Counted from the first letter of the stretch, positions 11,704-23,961 are shown. The stretch: 64,000 bases of DNA from Eremomyces bilateralis CBS 781.70 (GCF_010015585.1 NW_022985099.1:130403-194402), one strand, 5' to 3'. A program made the numbers and translations. The notes: generated by a model from the sequence alone, not told the origin.

Positions 11704-13167
11704 TCACGGCTTTCGAAATGCCGCCTCTCTTGGTAATCGAAAACTGCAACAAAACATCCTCTTCTTCGGCGCCACATCTCTGACATCAAAGACCTCTGTC
11801 TCTGGGTCGTCGAGAGTCACTGGAGCGCCGATCAACTCGCTCGCGTCACGGCAAATTCTTTCAAATTCCGGTGTATTGTCATCTCCCTTGAGCCCAAAAG
11901 TATACACATGCACCATGGGCATGGGAATCTCCTGTCCGGCAAATTCAGGTCCCGCGTAAATGCCGATGAAAGAAGGCAGGAATGTAATGGCTGACGCCGG
12001 AAGGTTCATGACGAAGTGGGAGAAGAACTTGGGTTGCTTAATGACCACCGATTGTTCGCCGACATCCGCTCCTTTAGGTCCATCGGCGTTTAAGGTCTTC
12101 CTTTTCGAAGGCCCCTTGACGACCTTCTTGACCCCGTGATCGGTAGACAATAGTTCTACGGCTGCTCGTTTGATGAACTTTCCTCCGTCTTCATTGAATG
12201 GTCGCACGTAATTTGCCACCTTGTTTCTCGTAATCGCATCGTCGAGCCACTTGTAGCTGTCAGGGTTCAAATCGTTGGCCCAGACGAAGATACCTTTCTT
12301 TCCCGCCGGGACCGCAAATGGACCGACTCCAGCCATAACATCGCAGACTGCCTCGCCGGGTTTGAAGTTGTTGACCATTCGGTGATGCTCGGTGTTCAGT
12401 CTGCTGTTCCAGTAGACTTTGGCGTAGTCGAATCGGAACAGGCAGTTCTCTTCGCTGACTTCGACCATCAGGTCGTCCGGTCCGGCAAGTACCTCGTATT
12501 GGAACGTTCGGTATTCGCTCTCCTCTCCGACGTTGTCGACTTTATTGATGACCGTTCGGACTGAGGTGTTCTTGTCCATCAATACCTGTGCAATAAGATG
12601 CTTGTGTGGTAAATATTGCTCTCTGAGGTTCAAGTGAGCAACGTGCCCGACGTTTGTGAATCCAGTAGGCAGCTCTCCTTCTGCAGCCTCCTCCGGTAAG
12701 ATGGCTTCCATAATTTCCTGGTAAGTCCAGTCGTTATAGCCGATCTCCAGCTCGTATGGTATTACACCTATATTTTGCTGCGATACCATCTCAGAAACCG
12801 TCGGCCCCCAGCTGCCTTGGTCATTGTGTTTTAAGGAAGGCCTGAGGAGGTAGCATTTCCGTCCGGATGCAGCCAACGATGGATCCGGATCTTTTCGGAT
12901 CGTCGTAATACGAGGTAGGAAGAGTCCGTCACCACTCTTCGTCAGCGTATTCCGGACAGCGGAAATGTTTTGGCTGTTGAAAATTCGAGCGGCGGAGAGG
13001 GGAATACGGCGATTGAAAAACGACCGATCCAGGACCCGCATGGAGCGGTTCACAGGTGGCCGCAGCATTTCCTCTGTCTGAAGTTCTGGAGGATTCATCA
13101 TAGCATTGTGATGACCAGTTATTAATCCTTGGTAGTGGCAATCCTGGATGGCATGTGCTCTGTTCAA
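11704..13167 (-). CDS. TRM5: tRNA (guanine37-N1)-methyltransferase TRM5, 487 residues
   Basis: Intronless. Trm5 methylates N1 of G37 in tRNAs using S-adenosylmethionine and acts in both cytoplasm/nucleus and mitochondria in fungi. Family landmarks are: RPPVNRSMRVLDRSFF near the N-terminus; GHVAHLNLREQYLPHKHLIA; the LFRFDYAKVYWNSRLNTEH segment; the SAM-binding loop DVMAGVGPFAVPA; the WANDLNPDS acidic strand end; and a NLPASAITFL motif (NPPY-like catalytic position). The start is ambiguous: the first Met (13167) gives 33 residues before the conserved RPPVNRS, and Met22, Met23 or Met34 are alternatives. The N-terminal arginine-rich, acid-poor stretch could serve in mitochondrial import. Divergent from the kinesin-3 gene. 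Confidence 0.93.
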   Translation of the reverse strand: MNRAHAIQDCHYQGLITGHHNAMMNPPELQTEEMLRPPVNRSMRVLDRSFFNRRIPLSAARIFNSQNISAVRNTLTKSGDGLFLPRITTIRKDPDPSLAASGRKCYLLRPSLKHNDQGSWGPTVSEMVSQQNIGVIPYELEIGYNDWTYQEIMEAILPEEAAEGELPTGFTNVGHVAHLNLREQYLPHKHLIAQVLMDKNTSVRTVINKVDNVGEESEYRTFQYEVLAGPDDLMVEVSEENCLFRFDYAKVYWNSRLNTEHHRMVNNFKPGEAVCDVMAGVGPFAVPAGKKGIFVWANDLNPDSYKWLDDAITRNKVANYVRPFNEDGGKFIKRAAVELLSTDHGVKKVVKGPSKRKTLNADGPKGADVGEQSVVIKQPKFFSHFVMNLPASAITFLPSFIGIYAGPEFAGQEIPMPMVHVYTFGLKGDDNTPEFERICRDASELIGAPVTLDDPETEVFDVRDVAPKKRMFCCSFRLPREAAFRKP

Positions 13168-13834
13168 GAGACTTGTTTTGGAGTGTCGTGTGCCTGTTTA
13201 GCCCAAGGGAAACGATCAGTTAGGTTTCAATTCCAAGCTCTTGTGGTTATCTTTTCAAGTCCCTTCCTAAATGATCGATAGCACTATTATAGATGGGATT
13301 AGACAAAATTAGCTGGGGAACATAAGCATTGTCTAGTTTGTCCTGTCGCACACTTTGATGCCAAGCCGAAATGTTGCAGGTCGAGTCCCGCTCCGCTGCC
13401 CGCTGCCGCCCATCCGCGGCGGAAGGCCAACAGGCAACAAGGAATTCATGCCGGCACCCTCGTCATCCAACCACGGTACCTACATCCCAGACGAGGATCC
13501 GAGATTGGATTAATTATTGACAGAACAACTTGTCGCGTCGCATCCCCTAGTCCACGATTTTCGCATCTTTAATCCCTTCTAACCGCGTCGTCTCGTTCTC
13601 CGGCGCATATTCACTCGTTCCAGAGGATGTTTAGGCAATGAGGAGCCGCTTTCCACCATTAAACCGCGCGACTCCGCCGAATATCAAGTTCAATAGGAGT
13701 CCTGTCCTGCTCTGGGACTCAACGATATAGCAACCGGGCCGTCGCTGTTGCCTAAGGGGAGCGTCGGCCTGGGCTGAAATCCAGAAGCGACGATACACTA
13801 CCGTGACTGCTCTATACGACATACTTAACCCGAT
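13168..13834. promoter_or_regulatory. Bidirectional promoter region, TRM5 / kinesin-3
   Basis: The 667 bases between two divergent start codons must carry both promoters. The 13580-13640 stretch is pyrimidine-rich (CT-rich), typical of fungal core promoters. A short minus-strand frame at 13631-13822 has no family features and is rejected as a gene. Confidence 0.5.
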
Positions 13835-16800
13835 ATGGCGTCCGCTGGAGGAAACATTAAGGTCGTGGTTCGGGTGCGCCCGTTCAACAATCGAGGTATG
13901 TTACACTGCCTGTTTAAGGGGTCATTACATTCACGGGGCTTGCGCTGACTGTCACAGAACTTGATCGCAAGGCCAAAAATGTCGTTCGAATGCAAGGCAC
14001 CCAGACGGTGCTCACGCCCCCATCATCGATCGATCCGAAGTCCAAAGCTGCCAAAGCCGCCCTTGACGGCGCAAAAACCTTCAAGTTCGACAAGTCCTAC
14101 TGGTCTTTCGATCGCAACGATCCGCATTATGCCGGCCAAGAGGATTTGTTCGATGATCTTGGAAAACCTCTGCTCGACAATGCCTTCCAGGGATATAATA
14201 ACTGTATCTTTGCTTACGGACAGACTGGCTCGGGAAAGAGTTATAGTATGATGGGGTATGGCGAGGATTCTGGTGTTATCCCAAAGATCTGTCGCGAAAT
14301 GTTCGAACGCATAGACGGGGTTCAGCAGGACAAGCACCTCAACTGCACCGTCGAGGTCTCATATCTGGAGATCTATAATGAACGAGTGAGAGATCTCCTC
14401 AATCCCGCCACCAAAGGAAATCTCCGAGTTCGTGAACATCCATCTACGGGACCATACGTCGAGGACCTTGCGAAGCTTGCAGTTCGGAGCTTTCAGGAGA
14501 TCGAGAATCTGATGGACGAGGGGAACAAAGCCAGGACGGTCGCTGCAACGAACATGAACGAGACATCGAGTCGTTCCCACGCCGTATTCACTCTTACACT
14601 GACCCAAAAACGCCACGATGCAGAGACGCGCATGGACACCGAGAAGGTCGCGAAGATCAGTTTGGTTGACTTGGCCGGATCCGAAAGAGCCAATTCCACA
14701 GGCGCCACAGGTGCGCGTTTGAAAGAAGGCGCGGAAATCAATCGATCGCTGTCGACATTAGGCCGTGTTATTGCCGCTCTAGCAGATCTATCTAGCGGAA
14801 AGAAAGCCTCAAAAGGCTCGATGGTCCCGTATCGAGATTCGATCTTGACATGGTTGCTCAAAGACTCGTTAGGCGGTAACAGTTTGACGGCTATGATCGC
14901 TGCCATTTCGCCTGCAGATATCAATTTCGAGGAAACGCTGTCGACATTGCGATATGCAGACTCGGCCAAGCGGATCAAGAATCATGCCGTCGTCAACGAA
15001 GATCCGAACGCCCGCATGATTCGTGAATTGAAAGAAGAACTTGCTCAACTACGTTCGAAGCTCAGTGGAGGCGCGGTTGGTGGCGTAGCCGTGCCAGTAG
15101 AGGAGCAATATGCTCCGGACACGCCACTAGACAAGCAGTTTGTGAGTATTACTCAAGTCGATGGCTCCGTCAAGAAGGTATCCAAAGCGGAGATCGCCGA
15201 GCAATTGTCGCAATCCGAGAAGCTCTATACCGACCTCAATCAAACCTGGGAGGAGAAACTTCTGAAAACTGAGCACATTCACAAGGAGCGAGAAGCCGCT
15301 CTTGAAGAACTGGGGATCAGCATTGAGAAAGGATTCGTTGGGCTCAGTACTCCGAAGAAGATGCCACATCTTGTCAACTTGTCCGACGACCCTCTTCTTG
15401 CTGAGTGCCTGGTTTACAACCTTAAACCCGGTATGACAATTGTTGGCAATGTGGATATACCGCAATCAACAGCGGACATCCGCCTTCCGGGAAGCCAGAT
15501 ATTGGCGGAGCACTGTACGTTTGATAATGTTGACGGCGCCGTGACAATCGTACCAAAGGAAGGAGCCGCCGTGATGGTTAATGGCCAGCGAATCGATGCT
15601 CCGAAACGACTGAGATCGGGCTATCGGATCATTCTCGGTGATTTTCACATCTTCCGCTTCAATCACCCCCAAGAGGCCCGCGCTGAACGGGCTGAACAAG
15701 GAAGCTCTCTCAGATACTCAATAACAGCTTCTCAACTGGGATCGCCTAGTCCTAACGGTCGATCCGGGCATGAGCGCAGCTACAGCAGCGTTAGCAATCG
15801 CAACGGCGATGGCAGCGATTTTGGAACCGAAAGCCCGCGACCGGATAGCCCTTATATTTTCCCTGGCAGAGGCCGAGATTCGGACTGGAGCTTTGCCAGA
15901 CGGGAGGCCGTCAGCGCCGTTCTGGGCAGCGATCAAAAGATTTCCGATTTGGCCGATGATGAATTAGACATCCTCTTTGAGGACCTTCAGCGAATGCGAG
16001 CAAACCGAAAAAAGAATGGAGCTGAGAACAGAGCGCAAATGGACGGTGAGGATGATCTGTCGTCGGACACAAGTTACCCTGTGCGAGAGAAATATGCTTC
16101 AACGGGTACAATCGACAATTTCTCCCTCGACACAGTCCTTACTATCCCATCGACTCCCCAAGCGCACGAAGAAGATGAAAGGTTGCGCTCGGTTCGAGAG
16201 GAGCTCCAGCAGCAGCTAGATAAGCAGAGAGAGGAGTACCAGGCTAAGCTCAAGAGCGCTGAAGAGGCAAACGTCGAGATTGAGGAAATCAAAGCCGAGA
16301 AAGCCAAGATGGAGGAGAGTTTGCAACACGCCAAAGAAGAAATGCAGGAAAAGTTGCGAGAAGAAAAGGCCGACCTCGAGAAACAGTGGCAAACCCAAAA
16401 GGAGGAATACGAGAGGCAGATCCAGGAACTAAAGAAGCCGGAGCCGTTATCGAACCCATATCGAGAGCCTATTTCAGATGCGATGCAGCACAGCATTGAT
16501 ACAGCGAAGAAAGTCCTGGCAAGATGGCAGCAAAGAAGATATGTATCGATGGCCGAGACTGTCATGCAGAATGCGGCAACGCTGAAGGAGGCCCAAGTCA
16601 TGAGTCAGATCTTGGATAAGAACGTCGTTTTCCAGTTCTGTATCGTGGATGTTGGGCATACCTTTGCCTCTAGTTATGATCTCGTGCTCAATGAGATCTC
16701 CACGGACGACGATGAAGACCTTGACTTAGCTACAAAGCCTTGTGTTGCAGTTAGGGTGCTCGATTTCAAGAACTGTGTCATACATATCTGGAGCCTAACG

Positions 16801-18996
16801 AAACTCCGCAAACGTCTACGAGCTATGAGGCAATTGCGGCAATATGCGTCCGAAGAAGCGTATGCCGAGCATTTCCGCAAGGAGAACCCCTTCGAGGAAG
16901 CTTGCATGCCGGCGTACTCACGGATAGGTGACGTTGATGTTCCTCTGGCAGCGGTTTTTGAGGCGAAAGTACAAGACTTTTCTCTCGATGTCATTAGCCC
17001 CTATACCACGAACGTGATCGGGATCGTGCGTGTGAGCCTCGAACCGAGCTCGGCCGAAGCGCCGTCAAATATGCTGAAGTTCAATGTGGTCATGCACGAC
17101 CTGGTTGGCATTCCCGAACGCGAAGGGACGGAAGTTCATGCACAAATCTTCGTGCCGGGCATTTCCGACGAGGAGGGTGGCGCGACAACAACGCAGATGA
17201 TCAAAGACTTCGACGAAGGCCCGGTCCGTTTCGAAAGTGTGCACAGCATGAGCCTCCCACTGTCCAGCCCTCGATCGGCGTGTCTCCGTATCGCGATCTT
17301 CGCTCGAGTTACACCGATACACATGGATAAGTTGCTTAGCTGGGACGACATGCGTGACAGTGCGCCTCGACCGACGTCGAAGCGTCACAATTCGCGGCTA
17401 CCCGAGTCCGAATTCTACAGTGAAGAAAAGCACGATGTATTTGCTCGGGCACAGATCCACGAGATCTCAGAGGACGGGACATACAAACCAGTAGAGGTGA
17501 TACAGAGCACCGGGCAAGAGGGCGGGGCATTTCAACTACACCAAGGGTTACAGAGACGGATCGTTCTGAACCTAACGCATACCTCACGAGAGACTATGAA
17601 ATGGAGAGATGTCAATGCCCTGCGCATAGGCAGGGTACGTCTGGTTGATCCCTCTGGAAAGGTATCCGATCCAGATTCCGAGTCTCCTCGTCGAGAAGTG
17701 CCCCTCAAGATTCTCCAACCTGCCACGATCAAAGAGAACGCCGACGGCACCTGCGATGTATGTGTGATTGGCCAATGGGACTCGAGTATGCATGGCTCCG
17801 TTCTTCTTGATCGCGCCACGGCCGAGAGGTATCGCGTACAAGTAACCTTTTTCTGGAACGTCACCAGCCGTCGACTCTATTCACCCATGCCGTTTTCCAT
17901 CAATCTTGCGCTTCAGATCCGCCCAAGGACCTACATCAGGCCTAGTGGTCTCCTGATGCAGCTATGGAGTGGAACCCGGGTTGTCCATTCAACCACAGGC
18001 TTGTTCGCAATCACCGTCCGCCCAACGAGCGCCAAAAGAGCCGGAGATCTTTGGCGGATGAACACCAAGGAGGAATATGTGAAAGGCGAGGAGTACCTCT
18101 CCGGATGGTGCCCGCGAGGGCCCTCTCTCATTCAAGATTATATCTCGCTTCGCAGACGAAGAGCACGACTGGCAGAGATAGAGGCCGTGAAGGGGCTTTT
18201 TTCGGCAAAGCAGCTGATGATCGCACCTATAAATGGGACTGGAGCGACAGCGAGAGCCGAACCAGATGAACCGCAGTTGACCGCACGTCAAGAGATCCTC
18301 CTGAAGAAGATACTCGGCTGGTGGACGGCGAGATCTGACCTCTCTGTTTCGCTCCTCAATCCTGCCAATCTCGAACCACCCCGCCAAGGTGCAGCATTCG
18401 CCTCAAGTGGACCAACGACTCCTTCAAAACCTCATAAATCATCTCCTTCCACCAACGGCAGATCGCCTTCCAATCCCACTCCCTCCCCCTCATCACCCAC
18501 TCTCCTCGCTACCGTCCGTCCAATACCGAAGAATCCACAATGCCTCAAATCCGGCCACCTCTTCGTCCCCTCCCCCGACGCCTTCCTCACTCTCACATCC
18601 AGCGCCCCCTCCTCCCCCACATCCCACCAAAAGCGCTGGCTCCGCCGCTACGTCGAACTCCGCCGCCCCTACCTTCACCTCTACACCGCCCAAGACGGCG
18701 ACGAGCTCTTCGCCATCGACCTTACCGCCTGCCGCATCGACCATGAGCCTTCCGTCGCCCGGCTCCTCTCCCGGCGCGCCGCCGCGGGGTCGGCCACGTC
18801 GACGCCCGTGCGCGGGCTGGCGGACGGGATGGAGATGGACAGCACGGTGCGCGCGTGCTTCGCGGTATATGCGCCGCAGAACACGTACGTGTTCGCATGC
18901 GGGCGGGGAGAGCGGGAGAAGGTCGAGTGGATCCTAGCGCTCGATCGGGGGTATTTCTCGGGAAGTTCGAGTAGCGGCGCCGGAACGCCGGTCTGA
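13835..18996 (+). CDS. uncA: Kinesin-3 motor protein (Unc-104/KIF1A type, UncA), 1699 residues
   Basis: Exon 1 13835-13895, intron 13896-13957 (GTATGT...TCACAG), exon 2 13958-18996. The N-terminal motor domain (residues about 6-360) begins NIKVVVRVRPFNNRE, has the P-loop GQTGSGKS at 108-115, switch I NETSSRSHAVF and switch II DLAGSERAN. A neck and short coiled coil follow. A forkhead-associated domain comes next (about 490-590, with GSQILAEHCTF). Then come coiled-coil segments rich in E, K and Q, long kinesin-associated C-terminal regions, and a pleckstrin-homology domain at the C-terminus (about 1580-1690, HQKRWLRRYVELRRPYLHLY). This is the full Unc-104 layout: a processive plus-end motor that carries vesicles and endosomes along microtubules, docking to membrane phosphoinositides through the PH domain. 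The start is set by the ATG that leads directly into the conserved motor N-terminus. Confidence 0.96.
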
Positions 18997-19424
18997 TGTG
19001 ACGCGTTGATGAGATTTCATGACGCTTTACTTTCTTTATAAATGATGGGGAGAAGGGACCCGTCCGTTCGTTTATCTTGTAAATACAAATTTCCGCTCTG
19101 GGATGGCATAAGTGACTGCTGTCAAATCCCTCTACTTGAGGGTTCCTCTGGCGTTCCGTGGTCTTGGCTAGACGAGACCGAACTGCCGCATCGCACCATG
19201 GATTTCCTTTGTTAAACTTGATACCCTAGCGGACTTTCCAGGAGGCACAGATCGAATATAGAGAATACCATTCAAGTCATTTTGAGTCTTAAAACGTCGT
19301 CTTATGATAAACTAATTGCGTTTGTGGCCAATAAACCGCACAGGACTGACTGGACGGTCCAGCTTCGGCCGTCTCCAAACGTTCCGAGGCATATCGAACT
19401 AGATCGTCCATACACGCGCGTCCT
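18997..19424. other. Intergenic, convergent 3' flanks of kinesin-3 and CYP53
   Basis: About 430 bases between two stop codons on opposite strands. The open frame at 19282-19614 runs antisense into the P450 coding region and is a shadow. Nothing else seen. Confidence 0.5.
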
Positions 19425-21236
19425 TTATGATTTCCCCCCCGCCCCCCTCATCCTAATCCCCACCTCCAGCCCCAGCGGCTTCCTCAGAAACCCCTCCCGC
19501 GTCTCCATCTCGCCCTGCCGTAACTCCCAATCCCAGCTCCGCAACACCGTCGCCACGATGAGCGCGAGCTCCATCTCTGCCACGTTCCGCCCGACGCACG
19601 ACCGCGGGCCGTAGCTGAACGGCACGAAGGCGTTCTTCTGCGCCTCGATCGGTGCGGGGTTGGCGGAGTCGGCGAGCCAGCGCTCCGGGCGGTATTCGTC
19701 AGCGTCGGGGCCCCAGACTTTTTGGGAGTGGTGGATCGTGTAGGAAGGGACGGAGAGGGTGGTGCCGCCGGGGAAGTACACGGAGGTGGGTTGGTTGGAG
19801 GGGTTGGAGGGGTCGGAGGAGGCGCTTGGGGAGAGGGTGACGGTAATGCCTTGTGGCGGGACGTCGCGAGGAAGGCCGAGGGAGGAGGTGCTGTGAATGC
19901 GGAGGGACTCTTTGATGAGAGCGTCAAGACTGGGGAAGGGTTAGTTGCTGATCATTCAGAGGTGTGGAAAGGATCGAACATACTATGGCAGGTCCTTGAC
20001 CTGTGAGAACGTAGGGACCCGTTGCTCAGCCGGCCAAGCCTTGTCGAGTTCCTCTCGTGCTTTCACGATGACCTCGGGGTGCGTCAGGCAGTGATATAGG
20101 ATGGCGCAGCTAGTGTTGCTCGTGGTGTCGCTTCCGGCGATCAACTGCGTCAGTGCCTCCGCAGTAAGCTCTTGCCTGCCTAGCGGTTGCCCCTTTTCGT
20201 CGCGGCCCTCCATCAGTCTTGCCAGCAGGTCAACTCGATCGGTATCGGGACGTTCAAGACGGTCGTTAACGCGAGCAACGGCGATGCCGGCTAAATTCTC
20301 TACGGCTGCGATTCCCTTGGAAAAGAACGCGTCGGGGAGGTACTTCGCATATGGCTTCATTGCCGGAAGGCAGCCGACGGTACTGCTCGGAGTTAGATGC
20401 TGTGGGTCAGGGGAAGAATATGCACTGCACTTACGCCGACACCTCTCCTCTCCTGTTCAGCACCTCAATAGCAGGCGCAAAGGTTGGCTTCGCGTCCGGC
20501 GTCATCCGCACCTCCGCAATGTCCTTTCCCTTCTCCAGCATCCCAAACGGTGCTCCGAAAGCCAAATCGCCAATGATGTCGAATGCCAGATAGTTGAACC
20601 AATGCAGGGCATCCAGGTCCGTGTAGCCGCCGATCGGTGCATGATTGGCCATCGTATCCAGTCGTTGGACAAAAAGCTCGAGGTTCTGGTGCATGTATTG
20701 CTCGAACTGTCCCACAGATCTGCTCAGTCGTCAGCCACGTTCCACTGCAGCTCGTGTGAGGCGTCTCCATTGTCCGTACTTTGCGCTGAAGGTATGCGAT
20801 ACCGTCTTCCTCTTCCGCGTGTGTTCTGCCCTGTCCCGGGTATTGAATAGACCTCGCTTTATGGAGACGAAGGCATCATAGAATTCACTGTTTCCATGTC
20901 AGCGCTGCTTGCTAAGAATGACGAGTCGGCCCACCTCTTCAAAAAACCGTTGCCGTGCCCGTACACCGTTTGAATGGCTGCCGGATCCGCAATGCTGACA
21001 TGATTCGGTTGGATCCTAACAAGGGGACCATATTTCTTATGCGCGGCATCCACCTTCATGAATCGCCGTCCCTGTCGGCTCTGGTATAAGAGCCAGAGGT
21101 TGGAAAGGCCTGCGAGAGGTGGACCGGGGATGTTTCGGAGGGGCTTGTTCTGGAGATATGGGAGGGTAAAGTAGACCAGAGCAAGCGGTATGATGAGCAG
21201 AATGCTCCATGGTGAAAGAAGAAAGTTGAATAGCAT
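19425..21236 (-). CDS. bphA: Cytochrome P450, CYP53 family (benzoate 4-monooxygenase type), 532 residues
   Basis: Five exons: 20935-21236, 20780-20887, 20435-20719, 19984-20382, 19425-19929, with introns of 47-60 nt. P450 hallmarks are: an N-terminal membrane anchor ([17 protein letters not shown]); the Pro-rich IPGPP; the I-helix AGSDTTSN; the K-helix KESLR; PERW; and the haem loop [10 protein letters not shown] with Cys at about 476. Several segments match what I know of CYP53 benzoate para-hydroxylases: [68 protein letters not shown] and [14 protein letters not shown]53 enzymes hydroxylate benzoate to 4-hydroxybenzoate with an ER-bound P450 reductase, feeding the protocatechuate branch of the beta-ketoadipate pathway. 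A dyad 220-240 bases upstream could be a control site. Substrate assignment is by family, not shown here. Confidence 0.88.
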
Positions 21237-22531
21237 ATTGAGTCCTGTCTCTGTCCTGTGTATCTCGCAGCTGATGATGAAGTCCTAGAGAAAGACAAGA
21301 TGCCAGTAAACTGGAATAAGAATCCACAGAAAGTATGGACAACGATATAATTATGTTGTAATGGAAGATAAAGCCAAATCAAGCAGGTAGTGAGTTCCAA
21401 TCACCGGTATGCTTGGTGACCTGTAACTATTGGGAAAGAATTTCAATTCCAAATCGTTCCATGCGAGTGGAACGTAAATTGAATGGAATCCGAGTCACCA
21501 AGCTGAGCTACAGGAAGTGATTGACAGCAAAGGAAGCTCCAGCGGATTGAAAAGAAATGACAGGCCTGGTTCTATTCCCTCCGGCGGTTCTTATAGTCCT
21601 CGACTTGGCAACATCGAAACAGGTTAGGAAAGATGGGATACGACGACAGATGATAAATTCGGTCGTTAAGGCGGGCAGTATCAGTGTATCGCCAATCCCA
21701 TGCGACGTCAATGTCGAAATTCGCGTGAAGAGGGGCTCCAGATGCGGGGCCCCGGTTTTGCTGGACTTACTTGTCATCTCCGATCACTGATCAGCCATTC
21801 AGCCCAGATTGACCCTTACACAGTTTCGCCCATCAGCACCGGGGCAAAAGCGACGCCTCGACCATTGAAGTTAGCCATCAGACCTAGAGCGAACGGGAGT
21901 TACACCGGTAGAGACTGCAAAGCCATGGATGGGTGAACGCCTGAGATTCCGAGACATGTCCGACGCCATCGATAGCTCTAGCTGCAACGTGGGGAGGCAT
22001 TCGGCCGGAGATGATTCGCATCATCACAAGAAGCGCGTAAATCTGGGGAAGCTCCGCTCGGCTTCGAGATCGGGATGTCGAACCGGCAGTAGAACAGGTC
22101 GGATCGGTCCCGGCACTAGCCGGGTTGGGCTTGAGGTTGATCATCATAGTTCGCCCGAGGCTGATTGGTTAAACGTTTAATAATCCGAGCCGGAACAGGA
22201 TAGGTCGATCATAGGATAGATACGGTGGACATGGACGTTGAATATGTCGGTTGTGTCCGGAGAGCGAGGTTACATTAGCCGGTCCAACATGAAGGCATCT
22301 TGACAAGATGAATTGTATTCGAGCTAGAGCGTCATTATCAAGACCTTTCTGTTGTTTAACAAAACGCTCCTGGCCAAGAGCTGTCAATCCCATGTATACG
22401 CCGCATTGAAACAGAAGTACATGGCTGGATGCCGCCAAAGTAAGCTAATCATGCACTGCACTCGTGCTTCTACCGAGTCATAAGTCGATGCGGATATCAT
22501 TCCCTCATCCTGGTCATTCGCCCATCTCCGC
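21237..22531. other. Intergenic between CYP53 and PCNA
   Basis: Both neighbours are on the minus strand, so this holds the CYP53 promoter (left) and the PCNA 3' flank (right). It contains the dyad noted at 21455-21474. Open frames at 21929-22180 (+) and 22169-22438 (-) are short and I recognise neither. Confidence 0.4.
21455..21474. promoter_or_regulatory. Perfect 7-bp dyad upstream of the CYP53 gene
   Basis: CGTTCCA, six-base spacer, TGGAACG: both arms match exactly. It lies about 219-238 bases before the CYP53 start codon, a usual distance for an operator of a dimeric fungal regulator. No known factor is assigned; chance is possible. Confidence 0.35.
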
Positions 22532-23541
22532 TCAATCTTCGTCTCCAATCTATGAATAGCGTTAGTATGCTGCGTCGAAATTCAAGCATAACCAAACACT
22601 CACCTTCGGCGCGAGGTAGAATCGAATGTAGCTGTTGTTTGCCAAAGCATATTCCACCATGAGCGGAACCTCGTTGCTCAAACACAACCTCACCTGCTCG
22701 CTGAGACCGCTGGCTTTGCAGAAGTTTCCGAGATACTTCAGAGCGAAGGTAAGCGCGACAGGCTCGGTCATGTTGACCTCGACGTTCTCGGCCGGCTTGT
22801 CGACATTGGTGTACTGGCGCAGCTTGATGTTCCCTTTGCCAATGTCGCCCTCACATGCGAACGAGACACCTTCCTTGTTACACTCAATGGTAACTAGAGC
22901 ACGCCTGTTAATGATTTCCATACCACGGGTAAGAAATATGATGGAGCATCACCCACCAGATTCAGATATGGCACTCAAGTCACGCGTGATTCGTTGGAAC
23001 TCCGAGCTCGGCATCGAGATCTGCGCCGCGTAATCTGTGTCAGGAATCCCCAAATGCTCCTGATCGATATCCATAAGCTTCAAGTCGTACTCCGAGATCC
23101 GATCGGCCGTCGCATTCTCGAACACGAGGTTCACGACATCCGGAGCATCTTCCGCCTTGAGAGTGAGGATATCTTCGTTCTGGGCCGCGCGGAGGACTTT
23201 TTGGAGGGCATTTAGGTTGATGCCAAGGGCGATGTTGCGGTCGCAGCGGAAGGGGGAGAAGGATTCCGATTTCAGGAACATGGAGACGAGGGCGACGTGG
23301 GAGTTGTCCATGGCCTGGAGACCGATGCCGGAGTCATTGCAGTCGAAGTTGCATTCTTGGACCAGCTCCTTGATGGCATCGACAACCTGCAGAGTATCAT
23401 CAGCTCCAGCTCAACTGGATGAAGCCATTCCAAAGGTGACGGACCTTCTTGAGAAGGGCTGCCTGTTCCAACCGTGCTTCAAGCACTGCAGCATTGGTTA
23501 GCGTGGTCTTCGAAAGATTTGGCGCGGGGATAATCCATACT
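22532..23541 (-). CDS. PCNA: Proliferating cell nuclear antigen (PCNA), 259 residues, start codon split by an intron
   Basis: Sliding clamp for DNA polymerases delta/epsilon and for many repair factors; it acts as a nuclear homotrimer. Coding exons: base 23541 (the A of the start codon only), 23445-23485, 22957-23386, 22604-22893, 22532-22549. The introns are 23486-23540, 23387-23444, 22894-22956 and 22550-22603, the last with a textbook TACTAAC branch site. The protein reads [14 protein letters not shown]..., [51 protein letters not shown] and ends IGDED, all typical of PCNA; the length is exactly that expected. No ATG lies in the first long coding exon in the right frame. The frame is restored only if donor GTATGG after an A at 23541 joins acceptor CTGCAG before TG CTT GAA, which creates ATG across the junction. 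An in-frame stop lies 13 codons upstream, so no longer N-terminus is available. Confidence 0.92.
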
Positions 23542-23961
23542 TATGATAGAGTGTGGCCTTGAAAGGGATTTCGGATATTATTGGATTGTAATGGTCGTGA
23601 AAGGGATCTTGTGCGTGGTGATGACCGATGAGAGCAGTGTAACGGAGATTCCGGTTGTTTGTAAATTGAGATATTGAATTTTGGGTGGCGCGACCACAAA
23701 ACGCGAAAACGCGTCGCGTCGTCCAACTTGCACGTGTGCCAGCCCCCACCTCAGCTCTCAATATCAGATTCGATATCTCATCCCAATTCCCATATCTGCG
23801 AACCACGTTTCATCACATTGCTAGTATTTCTTAAGGTCATCTGGTAAAGGTCAATTTATATGTATTGTCTGAGTCTCATTCTCCTAATAGGGTCGCTGCG
23901 ATGCTTGTATGGTCCGCGAAGTGCTTGGCGTGTACAACCTTCTCACAGCATATGTACCCCC

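Noticed and set aside
13370-13400. tRNA B-box-like sequence (GGTCGAGTCCC)
   Set aside because: One base short of a proper B box, with no A box at the right distance and no cloverleaf that I could fold.
13631-13822. 63-codon minus-strand frame in the TRM5/kinesin promoter
   Set aside because: Lies in the kinesin-3 5' leader region, short, with no features.
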